Source: Sporobacter sp038405045
Lineage (GTDB): Bacteria; Bacillota; Clostridia; Oscillospirales; Oscillospiraceae
Length of the DNA: 64,000 bases
Assembly (NCBI GenBank): GCA_038405045.1
Contig: JBBZIV010000001.1
Location: 1,054,001-1,118,000 of the forward strand
Direction of reading: 5' to 3'
Under the pieces are notes generated by a model. That model saw only the letters and a list, made by a program, of their open reading frames with translations, was not told where the DNA came from and made no database searches. A program made the position numbers and the translations under genes. Shown here one piece after another: positions 32,958 through 41,479 of the stretch; position 1 is the stretch's first letter; each line of letters begins with the position of its first letter.

Positions 32958-33974
32958 TTAAGAATCATACCCGTTGGGGTTATTCTTCTGCCAGTTCCAC
33001 GCGTCGCGGCACATGTCATCAATCGTGCGTGATGCCTTCCAGCCCATGAGTCGCTCGGCCTTTGAAGCGTCGGCGTAGCAGGCGGCTATGTCCCCTTCGC
33101 GCCGGGGGGCGATGGTATACGGAATGGTAACGCCGCTCGCTTTTTCAAACGCCCTGATGATGTCAAGCACCGAGACGCCCTGACCTGTTCCAAGGTTGAA
33201 GACCTCGACGCCCGTGTGGCCGCTGCAATAATCGAGCGCGGCGACATGGCCCTTGGCAAGGTCGACGACATGAATATAATCGCGCATGCCGGTGCCGTCC
33301 GGCGTCGGATAATCATCGCCGTAAACCGAAAGGCGCTCAAGCTTCCTGACGGCGACCTGCGATATGTACGGCATCAGATTATTTGGTATCCCATTCGGCA
33401 TTTCGCCGATGAGGCCGCTTTCGTGCGCACCAACGGGGTTAAAGTACCGCAGCAGGACAGCCGACAAGGACGGCCGCGCCGCGGCTGCGTCTTTGATGAT
33501 CTGCTCGATGAAGAGCTTCGTCCAGCCGTAGGGGTTCGAGCAGGAGCCGGTGGGCATATCCTCCACGAGTGGCAAGCTTTGGGGCGTGCCGTAGACTGTT
33601 GCCGACGAGCTGAAGATAATGTGCTCGACACCAAAGTCTGCCATCGTCTCAAGGAGCGACAGGGTGCAATCGATATTATTCCGGTAATAAAGAAGCGGCA
33701 CTTTGACCGATTCGCCGACGGCCTTGAGGCCCGCGAAGTGAATCACGCCGTCAAACCGGTGGTTTTGAAAAATCGTTTTAAGCGCTGCCTTATCAGCGAC
33801 ATCAATGCCATAAACGGATACGCTTTTGCCGCCAAGACGCTCGATTCTGCCTGCAACAGCCGGTGCGCTGTTTGAAAAATTATCAGCGATGACGACGTCG
33901 TGCCCAGCCTTTAAGAGCTCGACGGCTGTGTGCGAGCCGATATAACCGGTTCCGCCCGTTAAAAGAATTTTCAA
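32958..33974 (-). CDS. galE: UDP-glucose 4-epimerase
   Basis: GalE interconverts UDP-glucose and UDP-galactose. The NAD-binding loop TGGTGYIGSH is near residue 6, FSSSATVYGTPQSLPL carries the catalytic Ser, and YGWTK the Tyr-x-x-x-Lys. RYFNPVGAHESGLIGEMP, GTGMRDYIHVVDLA and the C-terminal Cys/Asp-rich region are typical. The start is TTG 33974 with GGAGG 7 nt upstream, giving 338 residues, the standard GalE length. It is divergent from spoVAD. Confidence 0.96.
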   Translation of the reverse strand: MKILLTGGTGYIGSHTAVELLKAGHDVVIADNFSNSAPAVAGRIERLGGKSVSVYGIDVADKAALKTIFQNHRFDGVIHFAGLKAVGESVKVPLLYYRNNIDCTLSLLETMADFGVEHIIFSSSATVYGTPQSLPLVEDMPTGSCSNPYGWTKLFIEQIIKDAAAARPSLSAVLLRYFNPVGAHESGLIGEMPNGIPNNLMPYISQVAVRKLERLSVYGDDYPTPDGTGMRDYIHVVDLAKGHVAALDYCSGHTGVEVFNLGTGQGVSVLDIIRAFEKASGVTIPYTIAPRREGDIAACYADASKAERLMGWKASRTIDDMCRDAWNWQKNNPNGYDS

Positions 33975-34005
33975 GGTGACGCCTCCGATATTTGAAATAT
34001 ATGCC

Positions 34006-34014
34006 AGTATACCA
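34006..34014 (-). promoter_or_regulatory. extended -10 promoter of galE
   Basis: On the minus strand TGGTATACT (TGN-TATACT), about 32 bp before the TTG start. The -35 region is weak. Confidence 0.5.
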
Positions 34015-34050
34015 CAGTTTGACCGCCCGGGCAATATTGTTTGTCGGCTT

Positions 34051-34079
34051 TCATATTTACTAAAAATCTGTCAATCCTA
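34051..34079 (+). promoter_or_regulatory. sigma-G-like promoter of spoVAD
   Basis: TCATA (34051-34055), a 17-bp spacer and AATCCTA (34073-34079). The spacing and the AATNCTA -10 match the SASP promoter of this window. spoVA is sigma-G dependent in B. subtilis. Confidence 0.45.
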
Positions 34080-34106
34080 GAAACAGCAAATGATTGAGGT
34101 GATTTT

Positions 34107-35123
34107 TTGAGTCAAAAGCATGTGGGTGGGCAGAGCGTCAGCTTCCCGAACCCGCCATCCATCATCGCCAGTGCCAGCGTCGTCGGTAAAAAAGAGGGCG
34201 AGGGGCCACTTAAAGACAGCTTTGACGTCGTCAGCGACGACACGACATTCGGCGAGGAAACGTGGGAAAAAGCCGAGAGCACCATGCAGAAAAAAGCGCT
34301 GGAAAAGGCGCTTTCCAAAGCCGGACTGACGCCTGCCGACATTCAGTACGTTTTTGCCGGGGACCTTTTAAACCAATGTATTGGTTCGGCATTTTCCCTG
34401 CGCGATCAGAACATCCCATTTTTCGGGCTGTATGGCGCGTGCTCAACAATGGCCGAAAGCCTTGCCCTGGCGGCCATGACTATCGACGGCGGCTTTGCCG
34501 ACAAGACGGCGGCCGTCACATCGTCGCACTTCTGCAGCGCCGAGCGGCAATTTCGCTTCCCGCTGGAATATGGTGGGCAGCGCACGCCGACGGCGCAGTG
34601 GACCGTCACAGGAGCCGGGGCTCTAATCCTTGCAGAGAGCGGGCCGGGCCCATATGTCAAGCATGTGACGTGCGGCAAAATCGTTGATAAGGGCATTAAG
34701 GATGCCAACAATATGGGCGCTGCGATGGCCCCGGCTGCCTATGATACGCTGACCGCCCATTTTAAGGACTTGGCGCTTGAGCCTTCCTATTACGATATGA
34801 TCGTGACGGGCGACCTCGGCCTCGTCGGCGCCGATATTTTAACAGACCTTCTCAAGAAGGACGGCCTAGATATCATGCCAAACTACAACGACTGCGGCTT
34901 GATGATTTATGCCCGTGACGCGCAAGACGTGCACGCCGGCGGCTCCGGCTGCGGCTGCTCGGCATCTGTTCTGTCGGGACATTTGCTGGACGGGATGCGC
35001 GCGGGACGCTGGAAAAACATCCTCTTTGCCGCGACCGGGGCGCTTTTATCACCGACGTCGACGATGCAGGGTGAAAGCATCCCCTGTATCTGCTGCGCCG
35101 TGTCGATTTCAACGGCGAAATAG
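34107..35123 (+). CDS. spoVAD: stage V sporulation protein AD
   Basis: SpoVAD is a thiolase-fold protein that binds dipicolinic acid during its uptake into the forespore. Recognisable parts are FPNPPSIIASASVVGKKEGEGP, GDLLNQCIGSAFSLRDQ, GLYGACSTMAESL and GGSGCGCSASVL. It is 338 residues long. It starts at TTG 34107 with GAGGTGA 6 nt upstream. spoVAEb follows after 16 bp. spoVAC, normally first in the clostridial trio, is not upstream; galE is. Confidence 0.97.
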   Translation: MSQKHVGGQSVSFPNPPSIIASASVVGKKEGEGPLKDSFDVVSDDTTFGEETWEKAESTMQKKALEKALSKAGLTPADIQYVFAGDLLNQCIGSAFSLRDQNIPFFGLYGACSTMAESLALAAMTIDGGFADKTAAVTSSHFCSAERQFRFPLEYGGQRTPTAQWTVTGAGALILAESGPGPYVKHVTCGKIVDKGIKDANNMGAAMAPAAYDTLTAHFKDLALEPSYYDMIVTGDLGLVGADILTDLLKKDGLDIMPNYNDCGLMIYARDAQDVHAGGSGCGCSASVLSGHLLDGMRAGRWKNILFAATGALLSPTSTMQGESIPCICCAVSISTAK

Positions 35124-35139
35124 GAAAGGAAATAAACAA

Positions 35140-35508
35140 ATGCAGATTTTTTGGGAATATTTAAGGGCCTACCTAGTCGGCGGCGCTTTGTGCCTCATCG
35201 GCCAAATTCTCATTGATAAAACGAAGCTGACGCCCGCCCGAATTTTGACATCCTACGTCGTCGCCGGTGTCTTTTTGGGGGCTGTCGGCCTTTACAGGCC
35301 GCTCGTCGACTGGGCCGGCGCGGGTGCGACGGTGCCACTAACTGGCTTCGGCAACATCTTGGCACAAGGCGTTAAAAAGGCCGTCGACGAGAAGGGCTTT
35401 CTCGGCATTTTTACCGGCGGCCTGACGGCGGCGGCCGCCGGAATTGCCGCCGCCATCTTCTTTGGATATCTGTTCGGCCTGATTTTCAAGCCCGGCGACA
35501 AAAGCTAG
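35140..35508 (+). CDS. spoVAE: stage V sporulation protein AE (AEb)
   Basis: This 122-residue membrane protein of the SpoVA dipicolinate channel has four hydrophobic segments and the GAGATVPLTGFGN motif shared by SpoVAC and SpoVAEb. The opening LVGGALCLIGQILIDKTKLTPARI and the ending FGLIFKP fit SpoVAEb rather than SpoVAC, which is longer with an N-terminal extension. ATG 35140 follows AGGAAAGG. Confidence 0.95.
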   Translation: MQIFWEYLRAYLVGGALCLIGQILIDKTKLTPARILTSYVVAGVFLGAVGLYRPLVDWAGAGATVPLTGFGNILAQGVKKAVDEKGFLGIFTGGLTAAAAGIAAAIFFGYLFGLIFKPGDKS

Positions 35509-35535
35509 GCTCCACAGGCTTAATAGAGTCAAAAA

Positions 35536-35611
35536 TGTCATTCCGAGTGCTGCGGGGAATCTCAATCCACTGGCGCGATTAAGATTCTTCGCCTTACGGC
35601 TCAGAATGACA
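35536..35611. repeat. nested inverted repeat of a second family
   Basis: TGTCATTCCGAG (35536-35547) pairs with CTCAGAATGACA (35600-35611). Inside, GAATCTCAATC pairs with GATTAAGATTC. Similar GTCATTC...GAATGAC elements are scattered in many genomes. Only this copy was seen here. Confidence 0.6.
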
Positions 35612-35632
35612 AGTTATTGCTATCACAAAGCG

Positions 35633-35658
35633 GCGGCGCAGACAGAAGTCTGCGCCGC
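35633..35658 (-). terminator. probable terminator of the ctsR-clpC operon
   Basis: A perfect 11-bp stem, GCGGCGCAGAC / GTCTGCGCCGC with a 4-nt loop, lies 9 bp past the clpC stop. The following minus-strand sequence has only a short T-run (CGCTTTG). Confidence 0.65.
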
Positions 35659-35666
35659 TGGCTTTC

Positions 35667-38144
35667 TTATACGATACTGGTTTCTGCCGATTTTTCTTCC
35701 TGCCGGACGAGCTCAATTTTTCCGTCGAGCGCCGTCACGGTGACCGTGTCGCCCTCTTTGATGCTGCCGTCCAAGATTTTCTCGGCGGCGGCGTCCTCCA
35801 CGGCGCTTTGGATCGCGCGGCGAAGCGGGCGCGCACCGTAGACGGGGTCAAAGCCACGTTCGGCGAGCAGGCCAAGTGCCGACTCGTCCACCGTCATAAC
35901 GATGCCCATCGCCTTGATGCGGCCGACAACCGTCGCGAGCATTTTGGCGCTGATCTCCTTGATATTCTCGCGGGAGAGCTGATGGAAGACGATTGTCTCG
36001 TCAATGCGGTTTAAGAACTCCGGCTTGAAGGTTCGCCGCAGTTCCTCCATCACGGCGCTTTTGATGTTTTCAAATTTCGTCAGCTCACTGTCACCGCCAG
36101 CCGGGGCAAAGCCGAGCTTTTTCTGCTTATCGGTGATGTTGCGCGCGCCAACGTTTGACGTCATGACGATGATGGTGTTTTTAAAGTCCACACGACGGCC
36201 CTGCGCGTCTGTCAGAATCCCGTCCTCCATGATCTGGAGGAGAATGTTAAACACATCCTCATGCGCTTTTTCAATCTCATCGAAGAGGATGACGGCGTAA
36301 GGACGACGCCGAACCTTTTCCGTCAGCTGACCGCCCTCGTCGTAACCGACGTAGCCCGGCGGCGAGCCGATGAGCTTGGAAACCGTGTGCTTTTCCATGA
36401 ATTCCGACATATCAACGCGCATCATCGCGTTTTCATCACCGAACATCGCCTCAGCAAGCGCCTTGGAAAGTTCCGTCTTGCCAACGCCCGTCGGGCCAAG
36501 GAAGAGGAAAGAGCCGATCGGGCGCTTGGGGTCTTTTAACCCGACCCTGCCGCGCCGCAGCGCCTTGGCAACGGCCGTAACGGCCTCCTCCTGGCCGACG
36601 ACGCGCTTGTGGAGCACCGCTTCCATCTTCAAAAGCCGCTCGCTCTCATCCTGCGTAATGCTCATCACGGGGATACCCGTCCAGCCGGAGACGACAGCGG
36701 CAATGTCCTCCGGGCCGACGCTTTTGCGGTCGCCGCTGCGCAGGCTCTCCCAATTCTTGCGGACTTGCTCCAGTTCCGTGTCGAGCTGGCGTTCCCTGTC
36801 GCGCAAGGCGGCGGCACGCTCAAAGTCCTGACTTTTGACGGCGGCTTCCTTTTCCGCCCCAAGCGCTTCCCGCTTAATTTCCAGCTCCTTGATATCCGGC
36901 GGGAGCTTGAGGTTCTGCATCCGCACGCGCGAGGAGGCCTCATCAATGAGGTCAATGGCCTTATCGGGAAGATACCGGTCGTTAATATACCGGCTGGACA
37001 TCTTGACGGCGGCTTCGATAGCCTCGTCGGTGATCTTCAACTTATGATGGGCTTCATACTTATCACGCAGGCCGGAGAGAATCTGAATCGACTCCTCCTG
37101 CGTCGGCTCGTTGACCGTCACGGGCTGGAAGCGCCTTTCAAGCGCTGCGTCCTTCTCCACGTGCTTTCTGTATTCATTGAGCGTTGTCGCGCCGATAACC
37201 TGAATCTCGCCGCGGCCGAGCGCCGGTTTGATGATATTGGCGGCGTCGATCGCGCCTTCGGCTGCGCCTGCGCCGATAATTGTGTGCAGTTCATCGACAA
37301 ACAAGATAACGTCTCCTGCTTTGATCACCTCGTCAATGGCTGCCTTGATGCGCTCTTCAAAATCGCCTCTGTACTTTGTTCCAGCAACCATGCCGGTAAG
37401 GTCTAGGGACACGACGCGCTTGTCCTGCAGCATTTCCGGCACGTCTCCGGCGATAACGCGCTGCGCGAGACCTTCGGCGATGGCTGTTTTGCCGACGCCC
37501 GGCTCGCCGATTAGAACGGGGTTGTTTTTCGTGCGTCGTGAGAGAATCTGAATGACGCGCTGGATTTCATTGTCGCGCCCGATGACGGGGTCGAGTGCGC
37601 CGCTGCGCGCCATCTCTGTCAAATCGCGCGAAAACTGATCCAGCGTTTTCGTCTCGGTCTTCTTCGTCTTGCCAACAGGAGCTGTCTGCCGCGGTTTATA
37701 TTCGGTGCTGCCGAAAATATTTATAATTTCCGTATACATTTTGTTGAGGTCAATGCCTGTTGAGAGAATCAGCCGCGCCGCAACACTGTCATATTCGCGC
37801 AGAACACCAAGGAGCAGATGCTCCGTCCCGATATAGTTATGCCCGAGCCTGTTGGCCTCTGTGACGGCCAGTTCGATGACGCGCTTAGCACGCGGCGTGA
37901 GGCCTTGGGGCGGCATGTCCCCCTGCCCGCCTCGGCCGATGTTCTTCTCAATGAGGTCTAAAATGAGACGGCTTTCAAGCCCAGATTCCCGCAGCACCTT
38001 GGCGGCGACGCCGCCGCCCTCGCGCGCGAGGCCTAAAAGGACGTGCTCGCTGCCGACATATCCATGCCCAAGCTCTGCGGCTGCAGCCTGCGCCAATTCC
38101 AGAACGCTTTTGGCCCGCTCGGTAAATCTCTCTTCATATCTCAT
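35667..38144 (-). CDS. clpC: ClpC ATPase (Hsp100 chaperone)
   Basis: ClpC is the AAA+ unfoldase that feeds ClpP and controls protein quality and regulators in Firmicutes. It has a double N-domain (residues 1-150), AAA-1 with GEPGVGKTA, a middle domain with a UVR-like coiled coil (GAEKEAAVKSQDFERAAALRD), and AAA-2 with GPTGVGKTE and IDETIVFHQL. It is 825 residues long from ATG 38144, which follows GGGGGAT. Longer frames upstream lie inside mcsA and are rejected. It overlaps mcsA by 11 bp. Confidence 0.96.
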   Translation of the reverse strand: MRYEERFTERAKSVLELAQAAAAELGHGYVGSEHVLLGLAREGGGVAAKVLRESGLESRLILDLIEKNIGRGGQGDMPPQGLTPRAKRVIELAVTEANRLGHNYIGTEHLLLGVLREYDSVAARLILSTGIDLNKMYTEIINIFGSTEYKPRQTAPVGKTKKTETKTLDQFSRDLTEMARSGALDPVIGRDNEIQRVIQILSRRTKNNPVLIGEPGVGKTAIAEGLAQRVIAGDVPEMLQDKRVVSLDLTGMVAGTKYRGDFEERIKAAIDEVIKAGDVILFVDELHTIIGAGAAEGAIDAANIIKPALGRGEIQVIGATTLNEYRKHVEKDAALERRFQPVTVNEPTQEESIQILSGLRDKYEAHHKLKITDEAIEAAVKMSSRYINDRYLPDKAIDLIDEASSRVRMQNLKLPPDIKELEIKREALGAEKEAAVKSQDFERAAALRDRERQLDTELEQVRKNWESLRSGDRKSVGPEDIAAVVSGWTGIPVMSITQDESERLLKMEAVLHKRVVGQEEAVTAVAKALRRGRVGLKDPKRPIGSFLFLGPTGVGKTELSKALAEAMFGDENAMMRVDMSEFMEKHTVSKLIGSPPGYVGYDEGGQLTEKVRRRPYAVILFDEIEKAHEDVFNILLQIMEDGILTDAQGRRVDFKNTIIVMTSNVGARNITDKQKKLGFAPAGGDSELTKFENIKSAVMEELRRTFKPEFLNRIDETIVFHQLSRENIKEISAKMLATVVGRIKAMGIVMTVDESALGLLAERGFDPVYGARPLRRAIQSAVEDAAAEKILDGSIKEGDTVTVTALDGKIELVRQEEKSAETSIV

Positions 38145-38616
38145 GTCTATCCCCCTGTCCGTTCTCCCTGTTTTCAAGCTGTTTAATCGTATCACGCAAC
38201 GCGGCCGCCTTCTCAAAGTCTTCGACCTCGACCGCTTTGTGCAGCTGCTCGCGCAGGATGTTAAGCTCACGGCGCTTTTTCATTTCCTCGTCGATTTCTG
38301 GCGCATTTTCAGCGGCAGGCTCACCCGCCACGCCAGACTCCGCCGTTTCTGTCTTCGGGCGGAGCAAGAGGCCCATCGCCGGAATGACGAACGTCGGGAA
38401 AAAGACGTTATAACGAACGGGTGCCTCATCTGGCAGCCCGCCGAAAACACCGGTAAAAAGCTCGGCCAGTGAACCTTTTGGCTTTATGTCGGACGTCTGC
38501 GTCAGGCCGAGCTTCTCGGCGCAGTCGGCGCACAGGTGCTTTTCTGTGATATTCCCGTTGATATTTGATGTATAATGGAAGTTGACTTCCTCATTGCCGC
38601 AGTTTTGGCACTTCAT
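38134..38616 (-). CDS. mcsA: McsA-like zinc/UVR-motif protein
   Basis: McsA-type proteins modulate CtsR and ClpC. Two CxxC pairs lie at the N-terminus (MKCQNCGNEE and HLCADCAEKLG). The C-terminal UvrB/UvrC motif is LREQLHKAVEVEDFEKAAALRDTIKQLE. It is 160 residues long. In Bacillus, McsA activates the arginine kinase McsB, but no mcsB gene follows here, so it probably acts directly as an adaptor. Confidence 0.9.
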   Translation of the reverse strand: MKCQNCGNEEVNFHYTSNINGNITEKHLCADCAEKLGLTQTSDIKPKGSLAELFTGVFGGLPDEAPVRYNVFFPTFVIPAMGLLLRPKTETAESGVAGEPAAENAPEIDEEMKKRRELNILREQLHKAVEVEDFEKAAALRDTIKQLENRENGQGDRHEI

Positions 38617-38640
38617 AGCTTTGCTCCTTTCTTTGCTCGC

Positions 38641-39090
38641 CTATATGACATTAATCAGCATTTGTTTAAAGATACTCGCCCTGACGATATCCCGAAGCGG
38701 GGCCGGTACGGGGCGCAGCGCACAGCAGCCGACAGCCGCGAGAATCATGCGCGCCAGCTTTTGATCGATAGCACCGCTGTTTAATAGATTTTTCGTCAGT
38801 GCCTCGGCGGAACCTTGGCTGACGGCTTCACCAATGGCGTTAACCGTGTGCATGATGAGCCGCTCCGGCTCCATCTCGACGCGCGTGATGCGGATGAACC
38901 CTCCGCCGCCCCGCCTGCTCTCCACAATATACCCGTGCTCCGGTGAAAACCGTGTCGAAATCACATAGTTAATCTGACTGGGAACGCATTTGAAACGGTT
39001 TGCCAGCTCGGCGCGCTGCAATTCGGCGCAGCCGTCGGCATCGTTGAGCGCGTTGACAATAAAACCGGCTATCACATCACTCATGCCCAT
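38641..39090 (-). CDS. ctsR: CtsR transcriptional repressor
   Basis: CtsR represses clp and other heat-shock genes and loses DNA binding on heating. The N-terminal winged HTH (AELANRFKCVPSQINYVISTRFSPEHGYIVESRRGGGGFIRI) includes the Gly-rich wing, the thermosensing element. It is 149 residues long. A matching heptad operator lies just upstream (39116-39132), so the operon is probably autoregulated. Confidence 0.95.
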   Translation of the reverse strand: MGMSDVIAGFIVNALNDADGCAELQRAELANRFKCVPSQINYVISTRFSPEHGYIVESRRGGGGFIRITRVEMEPERLIMHTVNAIGEAVSQGSAEALTKNLLNSGAIDQKLARMILAAVGCCALRPVPAPLRDIVRASIFKQMLINVI

Positions 39091-39115
39091 CGCGCACCAC
39101 CACCTTCATTTTGAC

Positions 39116-39132
39116 TTTGACTATCTTTGACC
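39116..39132 (-). promoter_or_regulatory. CtsR operator
   Basis: On the minus strand GGTCAAA-GAT-AGTCAAA matches the known CtsR heptad direct repeat (GGTCAAANANAGTCAAA). A further GTCAAA follows at once. It lies 26-42 bp before the ctsR start. Confidence 0.85.
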
Positions 39133-39193
39133 TTTTATGTTATTTTACACCTGTTGATCACGCTTGGCAATGGGTTTTTCATCCGTCATTGCA

Positions 39194-39411
39194 TCAATAA
39201 TCCTGTATTTCCGAATCTATCTCACTTGTTCTTTTGATTTCATGGCCTTCGGCGTAATAGCGCTGCTTTGCGCCGTCGCCAATCCGCTTTTTATAATCGT
39301 CGGCACGGCCGCCCGGCGCGACGCGGCACGCACTGTGTGCTCGCTGCTTTTGGGGCCGCCGTTTTGACCGGGGCAGTCGCCCCAAAAAATATCATACGCC
39401 TCAAGCTGCAT
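39194..39411 (-). pseudogene. possible broken small gene
   Basis: A TATAAT and a GGAAG site precede ATG 39411, opening MQLEAYDIFWGDCPGQNGG. After about 35 codons the protein-like composition seems to jump to another frame (DDYKKRIGDGAKQRYYAEGH) ending at 39194, as if one base was lost or gained. Neither frame is recognisable. The remaining ctsR-ferredoxin gap shows nothing else beyond promoters. Confidence 0.25.
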
Positions 39412-39501
39412 GGCTTTTTCTTCCTGCTTCCCGATGTTATTTAGTTTATTATATCCTTGCCGGGCGCAGCATTATTCGGCGAAAGCTGTAGAAATCTGCT
39501 C

Positions 39502-39529
39502 TTGATTTTTTATAGAGTCATGGTACAAT
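39502..39529 (+). promoter_or_regulatory. sigma-A promoter of the ferredoxin gene
   Basis: TTGATT (39502-39507), a 16-bp spacer and TACAAT (39524-39529), with TGG extending the -10. Confidence 0.6.
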
Positions 39530-39583
39530 AAATTTGTTAAACCGTCTTTTAAGGCGGCCGATACATAATATGGAGGTATATTC

Positions 39584-39751
39584 ATGGCATACAAAATTAG
39601 TGACGCTTGCGTTTCATGCGGAGCCTGCGCTCCGAACTGCCCTGTCGAGGCAATTTCCGAAGGTGCCGATCGCTATGTGATCGACCCCGCCAAGTGCACC
39701 GACTGCGGTACTTGCGCAGAAGCCTGCCCCATGGAAGCTATTTCCCAGTAA
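39584..39751 (+). CDS. 2[4Fe-4S] clostridial-type ferredoxin
   Basis: This 55-residue electron carrier has two CxxCxxCxxxCP cluster motifs (CVSCGACAPNCPVEAI and CTDCGTCAEACPMEAI), the hallmark of clostridial ferredoxin serving pyruvate oxidoreductases and hydrogenases. The ATG follows TGGAGGT. It is monocistronic with its own promoter. Confidence 0.97.
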   Translation: MAYKISDACVSCGACAPNCPVEAISEGADRYVIDPAKCTDCGTCAEACPMEAISQ

Positions 39752-39850
39752 GCAAACAAACATAAAAATGCTGTCGTTTCGGAATATGACACGCCGCTCA
39801 GCGGCAGTTGTCTGACTTAAATGGCAGCATTTTTTTATGGCGGTGAGACA

Positions 39851-40579
39851 ATGACGGATGCACTGTGGCCCGGCGGCCCTGTTTTTAAAAAAAGTGAAGA
39901 CGCCTTTCGTATCGGCACCGATGCCGTCCTTCTGGCAGCCTTTGCCGGTGACGGGCAGGCCCGGCGCGTCTGCGACCTTGGCTGCGGCAGCGGTGTCCTC
40001 GCCATTTTATTGGCATACAGCCGTAATGACGTGCGCGTTGACGGTATTGAGCTTTTGCCAGCATCGGCGGCGACAGCGCGTGAAAACGTCTGCTTAAACG
40101 GCCTGGGCGAACAAATTGACATAATGAACCGTGATCTGCGGGAACACCGAGATTTTCTCACCGCGGGCGCGTATGACCTCGTTGTCGCCAATCCGCCGTA
40201 CTATGTAACCGGCAGCGGTCAATCATCCCGCGACGCCGCGACGGCAGCGGCTCGGGCCGAGCATGCCTGCACCCTGCATGACGTGTGCGCAGCGGCGGCC
40301 TTTTTAACGCGCTGGGGCGGGCACTTTGCCCTCGTGCACAAGCCGGAACGGCTTGCCGATGTTATCACAACGCTCCGCCAGACAGGCTTTGAGCCAAAGC
40401 GTCTCCGCTTTGTCCATTATAAAGCTGTCGCGGCGCCGAACCTTTTTTTAATCGACAGCCGCCGGGGCGGCAAACCGTCGCTCGTTATTGAGCCGCCGCT
40501 TATTTTAACGGATGAAAACGGTTACGATACGGATGAAATCAAAAAGATTTATCATCGGGATGCACGAGGTGATTTATGA
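39851..40579 (+). CDS. TrmN6-type tRNA adenine-N6 methyltransferase
   Basis: This SAM-dependent methyltransferase has motif I as VCDLGCGSGVLAILLA, an acidic GIELL and the N6-adenine catalytic motif NPPYY. The family (E. coli YfiC, B. subtilis YabB) methylates A37 of tRNA1-Val. In Firmicutes it sits beside rsmI as here, overlapping by 4 bp. ATG 39851 follows GGCGGTGAG and is preferred over 39821, giving 242 residues. Confidence 0.92.
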   Translation: MTDALWPGGPVFKKSEDAFRIGTDAVLLAAFAGDGQARRVCDLGCGSGVLAILLAYSRNDVRVDGIELLPASAATARENVCLNGLGEQIDIMNRDLREHRDFLTAGAYDLVVANPPYYVTGSGQSSRDAATAAARAEHACTLHDVCAAAAFLTRWGGHFALVHKPERLADVITTLRQTGFEPKRLRFVHYKAVAAPNLFLIDSRRGGKPSLVIEPPLILTDENGYDTDEIKKIYHRDARGDL

Positions 40580-41421
40580 GCGGAATTCTTTATCTGGTGG
40601 CAACGCCGATTGGCAATCTCGGCGACTTGACAAAGCGCGCTGCCGACGTCTTGTCGGCCGTCGATTTTATCGCCGCCGAGGATACGCGCGTCACGCTAAA
40701 GCTGTTAAACCACCTCGGGCTTAAAAAACCGACTGTCAGTTATTATGAGCACAACCGCGCCGAGAGCGGCGAGCGGATTTTATGCCGCCTTCTCGCCGGT
40801 GAGAGCGCCGCCCTTGTCACCGATGCGGGCATGCCTGCCATTAGCGACCCGGGTGAAGACCTTGTACGCCTTTGTACCGAAGCCGGTGTCCTTGTCCGCA
40901 TTGTTCCCGGCGCGTGCGCGGCCGTCTCGGCCCTTGCACTGTCGGGCTTGCCGACGGGGCGCTTTACGTTTGAGGGCTTTTTATCAACGGCAAAGAAAAG
41001 CCGCTTTGAGCATCTGGCCGCTTTAAAAACAGAAAAGCGCACGATGATTTTTTATGAGGCACCGCACAAGCTGCGCGCGACGCTGCGCGATATGCTCGAA
41101 GCCTTCGGCGACCGACGCATCTCCGTTAGCCGGGAACTGACAAAGCTTCATGAGGAGACGCTGTCTACAACGCTGTCGATGGCCGCCGCACATTTTGACG
41201 ATGTCCCACCACGTGGTGAATTTGTCCTCGTCCTTGAAGGCGCGTGCGACACACCCAACGATACCGGCATGACGCTGGAAACGGCGCTTACCATTGTGAA
41301 GGCGCGGCTTGACAATGGTATGACGCTCAAGGATGCCGTTAAATCGTGCGCGATTGATACGGGTTTACCCAAGAACGCCCTGTATGAGGCGGCGCTCAAA
41401 ATGACAACGGAAGCCAATTAA
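40576..41421 (+). CDS. rsmI: 16S rRNA 2'-O-ribose C1402 methyltransferase RsmI
   Basis: RsmI methylates the ribose of C1402 in the decoding centre. Tetrapyrrole-methylase-type motifs are present: LYLVATPIGNLGDLTKRA at the start, FIAAEDTRVT, ALVTDAGMPAISDPGE and the VVPGACAAVSAL-type loop. It is 281 residues long. It is coupled to the upstream methyltransferase by an ATGA overlap. Confidence 0.96.
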   Translation: MSGILYLVATPIGNLGDLTKRAADVLSAVDFIAAEDTRVTLKLLNHLGLKKPTVSYYEHNRAESGERILCRLLAGESAALVTDAGMPAISDPGEDLVRLCTEAGVLVRIVPGACAAVSALALSGLPTGRFTFEGFLSTAKKSRFEHLAALKTEKRTMIFYEAPHKLRATLRDMLEAFGDRRISVSRELTKLHEETLSTTLSMAAAHFDDVPPRGEFVLVLEGACDTPNDTGMTLETALTIVKARLDNGMTLKDAVKSCAIDTGLPKNALYEAALKMTTEAN

Positions 41422-41435
41422 AACGAAGCAACTAA

Positions 41436-41470
41436 AAAGAGTCTCCGTCTTTTGGACGGAGACTCTTTTT
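41436..41470. terminator. bidirectional terminator of rsmI and abrB
   Basis: AGAGTCTCCGTC / GACGGAGACTCT forms a 12-bp stem with A-run and T-run flanks, shared by the convergent genes. Confidence 0.9.
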
Positions 41471-41479
41471 ATTGTTAAC

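Noticed and set aside
36609..37406. 265-codon open frame on the plus strand
   Set aside because: It is antisense within clpC, whose own frame has complete AAA+ motifs.
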